A stretch of 64,000 nt of DNA, taken from contig OW804094.1 of the NCBI GenBank assembly GCA_942159475.1, positions 21,681,067 to 21,745,066 of the forward strand. Direction: 5' to 3'. Numbering within the stretch: the stretch's first letter is position 1; every line of letters begins with the position of its first letter. Made by a program: the position numbers and the translations under genes. The notes below the pieces were generated by a model. That model did not search any database. It worked only from the letters and a program-made list of their open reading frames with translations, and had not been told where the DNA came from. The DNA is from Sthenelais limicola (lineage: Eukaryota; Annelida; Polychaeta; Phyllodocida; Sigalionidae). This document shows positions 58,024 to 64,000 of this stretch, in pieces.

Positions 58024-58258
58024 GGGTCAGATTTTCAGAAAATGGACAACCGTCAGATTTACACATTTAGTAAATTCTGCTAAATCAGGCTGAAAAATGG
58101 TCAATACTAGGCTTATCTGAGTATATTTGATATTACCTTGTTTCAAACTATCTGTTTGGTTATGTTCAACTAAGTTTTGAACCTCACTTTTGTCTTAAAT
58201 GTGGGTTATTTAAGAGGATTGGTGAATGCGAATTGTACATTTTCTGGCGACCTGACCC
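58024..58258. mobile_element. Family A MITE
   Basis: GGGTCAGATTTTCAGAAAAT to TTTTCTGGCGACCTGACCC, 235 bp. Flanks CTAT / CTAT. Confidence 0.92.
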
Positions 58259-58310
58259 CTATGAGCCCGGTACGTGTGTGCCTTCTCTATGTGATGTCAA
58301 TAACATATAT

Positions 58311-58650
58311 GATGTGTTTTAGGAAAATGAGTCATAAGTTGCAAAAAATAGATTTTGAGATACCATTATATTTGGAAAAATGAGATCCAGCCGATTCCAA
58401 TGATAGTAAACAGTCTAATAATCTAATCAATATTTCTAGATTTTAAGTTTGATATTTTCGTTTTTGAAAAAAAAAAATTCTAATATTTCCGGGGGTCAAT
58501 AAACAGTAAAATAACTAAATGTAGTCCATTTGAGGACCTTTAAAACGATAGGATATATTACATAGATTGTCCTGAAATTTGATACATCGATTGATATAAC
58601 TATACATGATAAACCCTCCAAATATTAGAACGTTCCAATAATGTGATCTT
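58311..58650. mobile_element. Family B MITE, left part
   Basis: GATGTGTTTTAGGAAAATGA to about 58650. The right end is missing where the next copy starts. The outer flanks of the pair (ATAT at 58304-58310 and 59068) match, which suggests that the right end was lost by recombination with, or insertion of, the second copy. Confidence 0.75.
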
Positions 58651-58657
58651 GTAAAAT

Positions 58658-59067
58658 GTGATCCGTTTTAGGAAAATGAGTCATAAGTCGCAAAATTGAT
58701 ATTTTTCAAGGTGTTTTTTTCACAAGATCTCTTTATTGAAATGTTCTGATCTTTAGCTGGTTCAGCACTTATAATTACATAAATCCATGTAACAAATTTC
58801 GGGACCTTGTATTAGATATATCCCTGCGTTTTGAAGACTTTTGTATGGAGTATATTTAGTTACTTTACTGGTATTTAACCATCCAGAAACATTGCAAACC
58901 CTTTTTTTTTCAAAAATAAAAATATCAAACTTAAAATATAGAAATCCTTATTAGGTGTCCTACTGTTTACTATCATTGGAATCAGCTTGATCTCCTCTTT
59001 TCAAATATGGTGATATCTCAATATACATTTTTTGCGACTTATGACTCATTTTCCTGAAACACATCAC
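58658..59067. mobile_element. Family B MITE, full length
   Basis: GTGATCCGTTTTAGGAAAAT to TTTCCTGAAACACATCAC, 410 bp, opposite internal orientation to the preceding partial copy. Confidence 0.9.
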
Positions 59068-59188
59068 ATATAGATGCAGTACATCAATACTGTGCATAAT
59101 ACATGTGTCCCCGACTGTACAGCATGTAACGGTAGATCTACCTCTGCCCATCTATCTTACTCATCTTACGAGGGAAGCACGTATCATT

Positions 59189-59764
59189 GGGTCAGATTTT
59201 CAGAAAATATACAATAGGGGAGTTGCATGTCTCACTGCGCATGTCTGTCACAGTGCATGCCGGGACGGATTCAGTTAAAGTCTGACATACAAATATTTGG
59301 TAACATTTTAATGAAAAATTTGCAAATTTTTTTTCACCAATATCATAGCTTGTATAGATGATCTATGAAAACCAAATGCATGATGGGAAAGATGAAGTCA
59401 AGTGTTATGAAAACATGTATATCGCATGGATATTGGCATTAGATAGATATCCCATGCTGAACATAACATGTTTTCTAAAGATTTTACACAGTACCATTAG
59501 TCCCATAATTCAATGCGAATCAGCATTCAAAATGGCGGCTATGCAACTCCCCTATTGGCAGCTCTACACATTTAGGAAATTCTCCTAAATTAGGCTGAAA
59601 AAATGATGAATACCGGGTATATTTGAGTGTATTTGGTATCGCATTGATTTAGAGTATAAGTTCTGTTATGTTAAACTGCATTATGAAGCTCATTTTTGTC
59701 TTAAATATGGGCTATTTGAGAGGATTGGTGAAGGCGAATTGTACATTTTCTGAAAATCTGACCC
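59189..59764. mobile_element. Family A MITE split by family C
   Basis: Left end GGGTCAGATTTTCAGAAAAT. The rest resumes at 59554 with TTGGCAGCTCTACACATTTA and ends TTTCTGAAAATCTGACCC. Removing the insert rejoins the family A sequence at ACAATTGGCAG. Confidence 0.92.
59216..59553. mobile_element. Family C MITE nested in family A
   Basis: 338 bp, AGGGGAGTTGCATGTCTCAC to GGCTATGCAACTCCCCT. Full length. Contains CAAATGCATGATGGGAAAGA. Confidence 0.92.
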
Positions 59765-59825
59765 ATTAGTAGTGGCTCAGTGACTGTGTGATCTATTTAG
59801 CTGAAAAAATGTGCACCTGGTGTTA

Positions 59826-59940
59826 TTATTATTATTATACAACTTTTATTCCATATCAACATATACATAATGGCAATAAAGAATGGGGCTATTGATCCCT
59901 CTCCACCGGAGTTTTTCCAGGTAGCCCTTAAATAAAAATG
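59826..59940 (-). mobile_element. Possible retroelement tail
   Basis: (ATT)n, then ACAACTTTTATTCCATATCA. On the minus strand this reads as a transcript end with GGAATAAAAGTTG. Family unknown. Confidence 0.3.
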
Positions 59941-60049
59941 ACATTGATAAATAATACTATACTGAAAATAATTGAGAAGTTTTAAGTTATAATGTCTCTA
60001 TTTGAGTTCTTCAATTGTTCTTTGTGTGATAGTCTCTTCGGTGTTGATG

Positions 60050-60595
60050 CATATGTGTGTGACTTTGAGATATCACCATATTTGAAGACTTGAGATCAAG
60101 CCATATTTCTGGGTGGGCAATTACCAGTAAACGATGACCTTTGAACAAAATTCATGGAAAAAAACAGGGTGACCTCAAGAACGCATACATTTGGGTCAGA
60201 TTTTCAGAAATGTACACATTAAAACTTTAGTAAATTCTGCTACATTAGGCTGCAATTCGGTCAATACTAGGTAAATTCGAGTATATTCGGCATTGCACTG
60301 ATTCTAACAATCTGTTTGGTTAGGTTGAACTGTATTTTGAACTTTATTTTCTTCTGAAATTTGGGTTATTTCAGAGAATTTGTGAAAGTAAATTGTACAT
60401 TTTCGGAAAATCTGACCCATTTAGCACACAGTCCGGAAATTTCGTATATGTAGTGCTACTACGAGGAACACTGAACTGTCAGAATATGAAAACATTCCTA
60501 CAAAGAATTCGTGTGATAAAGACATTTACAAAATACCATTTTTTGCCACTTGTGGCTCATTTTCTTATAACACGTCACAATTATTATTTTATTGT
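60050..60595. mobile_element. Family B MITE remnants around a family A copy
   Basis: Internal B words (TTTGAGATATCACCATATTT, TTCTGGGTGGGCAATTACCA) lie at 60061-60130. The right end is TTTTTGCCACTTGTGGCTCA and TTTTCTTATAACACGTCAC at about 60587. The family A copy at 60193-60418 is between them. Confidence 0.7.
60193..60418. mobile_element. Family A MITE nested in family B
   Basis: GGGTCAGATTTTCAGAAATG to TTTTCGGAAAATCTGACCC, 226 bp. Flanks ATTT / ATTT. Confidence 0.92.
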
Positions 60596-60886
60596 GTATT
60601 ATATTATAATAACTTTCATACAAGCTATATTATAACCTATTTGTATTGTACAAATTTGTCTTTATGAACAATTTGATTACATCAATTCACTTATTAAACT
60701 ATCTTCGTTTTTGACCTAGGGATTTCTATCCCAATTTCAGAACCAAAAAATAAACAAAGTACGAACATCATTCAAAATCACTTCAGAAAACCCATAAACA
60801 GGAGATTACACAACTTACAGCCTATAAATTCTGCAATTAATGGTCTACCTTATTCCCAATAACTATAAGCATACAATTCATAATTT

Positions 60887-61305
60887 GTGATGTGTTTCAG
60901 GGAAATGAGTCATAAGTCGCAAAAAAAGAGATTTTGAGATTCCATTATATTTGAAAAGATAAGATCAAGCTGATTCCAATGAATGTAAACAGTCTAATGA
61001 TCCAATAAGTATCTCTAGATTTTAAGTTTGATATTTTTATTTTGAAAAAAAAAAGTTTGCCATATTTCTGCAGGGTAGTAAACAGTAAAGTAACTAAATA
61101 TATAGTCCATATAAAGACCTTTAAAACGAAAGGATATAATTATTACATAGTTTGTCCTGAAATTTGATACATCGATCGATATATATATATATAAGTAATA
61201 AGCTCTCAAAAAATCAGAACATTCCAATAAAGTGATCTTGTAAAATAAACACCTTGAAAAATATTATTTTTGCGACTTATGACTCATTTTCCTGGAACAC
61301 ATCAC
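60887..61305. mobile_element. Family B MITE, full length
   Basis: GTGATGTGTTTCAGGGAAAT to TTTTCCTGGAACACATCAC, 419 bp. Flanks ATTT / ATTT. Confidence 0.95.
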
Positions 61306-61312
61306 ATTTTAT

Positions 61313-61615
61313 GTATCGAATGGCCATAACCTAGGAGCCAAACAAATAGCTATAGCCCTACAATATAACAAATACAATTTCAAACACAAAAGCATTACAA
61401 ATCAAAGTGTCTAATCGTCTTTGGCTCTGAGAGCCGCCCATTAATTCCTTAGTTTCAGGATAAAAGTCACTCTATCCCGTTCTGTTTTTACATTTTCTGG
61501 GAGGGAGTTCCATAACTTTTTTCCTTTGTAGAAGACACTCCCTCTACGTTTCTCTTTCTTAGCTCTACTTATCTTTAGGACATTTCGACCTCTGTGTCTA
61601 TAAACAGTCGGGCTT
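61313..61615 (-). pseudogene. LINE C-terminal fragment
   Basis: The minus frame from about 61610 to the stop at 61441-61443 reads RHRGRNVLKISRAKKEK, then GSVFYKGKKLWNSLPENV and TFILKLRN. LW.SLP is the LINE tail motif. 5'-truncated where it meets other sequence near 61615. Confidence 0.7.
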
Positions 61616-61675
61616 GAAATCCTCCCACTATTTGGGAGATTAGTCCAACTGACGGCCCTTGTTTATAAAGTATCG

Positions 61676-61901
61676 GGGTCAGATTTTCAGAAAATGCACA
61701 ATTCGCCTTCACCAATCCTCTCAAATAACCCAAATTTAAGTGAAAAATGACGTTCAAAATACAGTTTAACACGATAAGATGTTTAATCAATACAATCTAA
61801 TAATCTGATATTCCCATTATTTATCATTTTTCTGTCTAATTTAACAGAAGTTACCAAATTTGTAGAGCTGCTGATTGTACATTTTCTGAAAAATCTGACC
61901 C
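61676..61901. mobile_element. Family A MITE
   Basis: GGGTCAGATTTTCAGAAAAT to TTTCTGAAAAATCTGACCC, 226 bp. Confidence 0.9.
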
Positions 61902-62448
61902 ATCAACAACAACAACAACATTAAGGCGTTCCAGCTTCTGCCCTACAGGTGTGTGTGTGTGTGGGGGGGGATGTGTGTGTGTGGGGGGGGGGGCGGCTGA
62001 GTTAGGTCAGCTCCACTGAGGCATGGCCAGGTGAGGTGTGAATGCTTAGACAAAGGACTGAAACAAAGACACAACGCTTAATGAACATTGGCTTGTCGTT
62101 AGAGAACATTAGCCGTTTTCAGCGCTCGTGTAGAATTCAACATAACATTATCCATTAAAGTTTGACCGATACAATATTTAAAAACACATGAACCAGTCCA
62201 CTCCCACTCCCGATTGTTATACCTTTAATTACCCCTCTAACAGTGCCCTTGACACTATCTCCCGTCCACCTCCTCATCTTCACCCTCATTCCATCCCAGA
62301 TCTATTCATTATTTTACCATGCTCACTACACCCCCTCGTTAATAGACAGCTGTATTAACTACACTTGGACCTTATGTTTATATATTGTAAGTAGCGACAA
62401 TTCAGGGTATGGCGGAATACCGGGCATGCCCGAGCCATATTTATATAT
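61902..62448. other. Unassigned stretch with (GT)n/poly(G)
   Basis: (CAA)n at 61905-61919. GTGTGTGTGTGTGGGGGGGG is repeated twice at about 61950-61992. No coding evidence. Confidence 0.5.
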
Positions 62449-62865
62449 GGGTCAGATTTTCAGAAAATGTACAATTGGTAGCTCTACACATTTAGGAAAT
62501 CCTGCCAAATTTGGCTGAAATCGGGATGAATCGTTATGAATATCGGGTAAATACAAACTTGCACTGTGTAATCTTTGTCTGATTGTATAAGTTTTATTAT
62601 GTTTTGTGTCAGAGACAGCCTTGGGCCAGGCGGAAGAACTAATTTTAGCCTGCTAAGATTAGAACTGTATGTCCGATTCATGTAACTGACGAAACTGAAT
62701 AAAAATTCTATATATATATAAATTTGAGTGTATTTGGGATCGCTTTGATTTATAGTATCAGTTCTGTTATGTTAAACTGCATTTTGAAGCTCATTTCTGT
62801 CTTAAATGTAGGTTATTTGAGAGGATTGGTGAAGGTGAATTGTACATTTTCTGAAAATCTGACCC
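62449..62865. mobile_element. Family A MITE with retroelement tail inserted
   Basis: GGGTCAGATTTTCAGAAAAT to TTTTCTGAAAATCTGACCC. About 180 bp at 62550-62722 are foreign and end with CTGAATAAAAATTC(TA)n, a plus-strand LINE or SINE 3' end. Confidence 0.85.
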
Positions 62866-63049
62866 ATACTCCATATTTCCCCTGGCATATGCCTCGCTGG
62901 AACCTGAATAAAAATCAGCTAAAAAAACAAAAAAAAACATGCATTCCTCTTAGATTGGACTATAAATTAGATACATTAGTAAGCTACTAAGACGAGTAGT
63001 TCGTCAAATACCCACAGAAGGTAAGAGGAGTGGAACTAGTACTTTATAT

Positions 63050-63457
63050 GTGATTTGTTTTAGAAAAATAAGTCACAAGTCGCAAAATATGGATTTTGAG
63101 ATATCACCATATTTGAAAAGATGAGGTCAAGCTGATTCCAATGAGAGTAAACACTAGGACACCTAATATGTATTTCTTTATTTCAAGTTTGATATTTTTA
63201 TCTTTGAAAAAATAAGTTTGCCATGTTTCTGGATGGGTAATTACCAGTTCAGTAACTAAATGTACTCCATACAATGGCCTTCAAAACGCAAGGATACATT
63301 CAATACAATGTCCCGAAATTTCTTACATGGATTCATATGACTATAAGTGCTAAACCCTCTAAAATCAGAACTTTACAATAAAGAGATCTTGTAAAAAAAA
63401 TCACTTTGAAAAATATCAATTTCGTGACTTGTGACTCATTTTCCTGGAACACATCAC
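63050..63457. mobile_element. Family B MITE, full length
   Basis: GTGATTTGTTTTAGAAAAAT to TTTCCTGGAACACATCAC, 408 bp. Flanks ATAT / ATAT. Confidence 0.93.
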
Positions 63458-63632
63458 ATATGATTAGGAATCTGGTGCTAACTTGTCAGAGCTACGTCAC
63501 ATTGTCTAATGATGCTGTAACTTCATTATGTAATTTCTATATAAAGTTAATTTCACTTTTCTTGAATACTCATCAAAAGCTTCTTGTATGTCCTTAACAT
63601 TTTCTTGTCTAAATAAAATCATTTAAATACAA

Positions 63633-63657
63633 AATTGTACATTTTCCGGCGATCTCC
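63633..63657. mobile_element. Family A right-end fragment
   Basis: AATTGTACATTTTCCGGCGA only, a solitary end. Confidence 0.5.
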
Positions 63658-63841
63658 TTCAGCGGCAACAGGTGTGTAAACTACACATCTATATGTCAGT
63701 CACCAGATACCTGCGCTAATGTACCTGCGCTAATAGAAGTGTGGATGCTCAAACGGACCCACATATAGCTTATGTAACAACACTATTAGTATTATTGTGA
63801 ATAGTATTAGCGCTCAATCAGCATGGTTTGTGGGAGAATAA

Positions 63842-64000
63842 AGGGTTGTCTCCACTGGCTGCAGTAAGCTCTGCGGTAAGCCTTGCAATGGTTTGTGCTG
63901 GTTCTGTAGCTGGTGAGGAATGACGAGGTCATTGCCTACATGGTCAGTGAACGATGTAGGCAGGACCTCGCCAGTCCTCAACAACACAGCACCATCGCAA
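63842..64000. mobile_element. Family D MITE, copy 3, cut by the window end
   Basis: AGGGTTGTCTCCACTGGCTG, then CAGTAAGCTCTGCGGTAAGC, and the GGACCTCGCC centre. The right end lies beyond position 64000. Confidence 0.85.

Overview
This is eukaryotic DNA, and most likely an AT-rich, repeat-dense genome of an invertebrate animal. The evidence is spliced coding exons with GT-AG borders, long introns, fragments of non-LTR retrotransposons ending in (TTGAA)n or A-rich tails, and dozens of small inverted-repeat elements. Phylum cannot be fixed from the sequence alone. I see no bacterial operons, CRISPR arrays, tRNA or rRNA genes.

Left third (1-22 kb): one minus-strand gene can be assembled from five exons whose splice phases agree. 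They are a signal-peptide exon (21908-21977), three exons of a C-type lectin-like domain (12883-13012, 11397-11466, 7346-7466) and a sushi/CCP exon (3642-3833). The gene probably continues beyond position 1, so it predicts a secreted or surface lectin/CCP protein. Its introns hold a broken LINE (about 8085-10389), inverted-repeat elements, and a 61-bp minisatellite that has copied the 5' splice site of the third lectin exon. At 0.5-3.5 kb there are two perfect-looking palindromes and a nested set of elements (one inside another).

Middle (22-40 kb): no gene is supported. The region holds a second copy of the large G/C-rich-ended element (24397-27046), with its interior inverted relative to its ends. 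It also holds LINE 3' ends, MITE copies, minisatellites, and a 1.3-kb polypyrimidine tract (38526-39852).

Right (40-64 kb): a plus-strand gene seems to start at 40179, just after the polypyrimidine tract. Three small exons join in phase (40179-40191, 40964-41060, 42737-42768), and a possible fourth (44249-44334) and terminal exon (53702-53881) follow. The product is not recognised. Around them lies an extreme concentration of MITEs. Family A (about 235 bp, ends GGGTCAGATTTTCAG) has about 20 copies and family B (about 410 bp, ends GTGATGTGTTTCAGG) about 17 copies in the window. Both carry 4-bp A/T-rich target duplications and are often nested. Families C, D, G and H, a foldback element and a (TTAGCG)n-armed element make up much of the rest.
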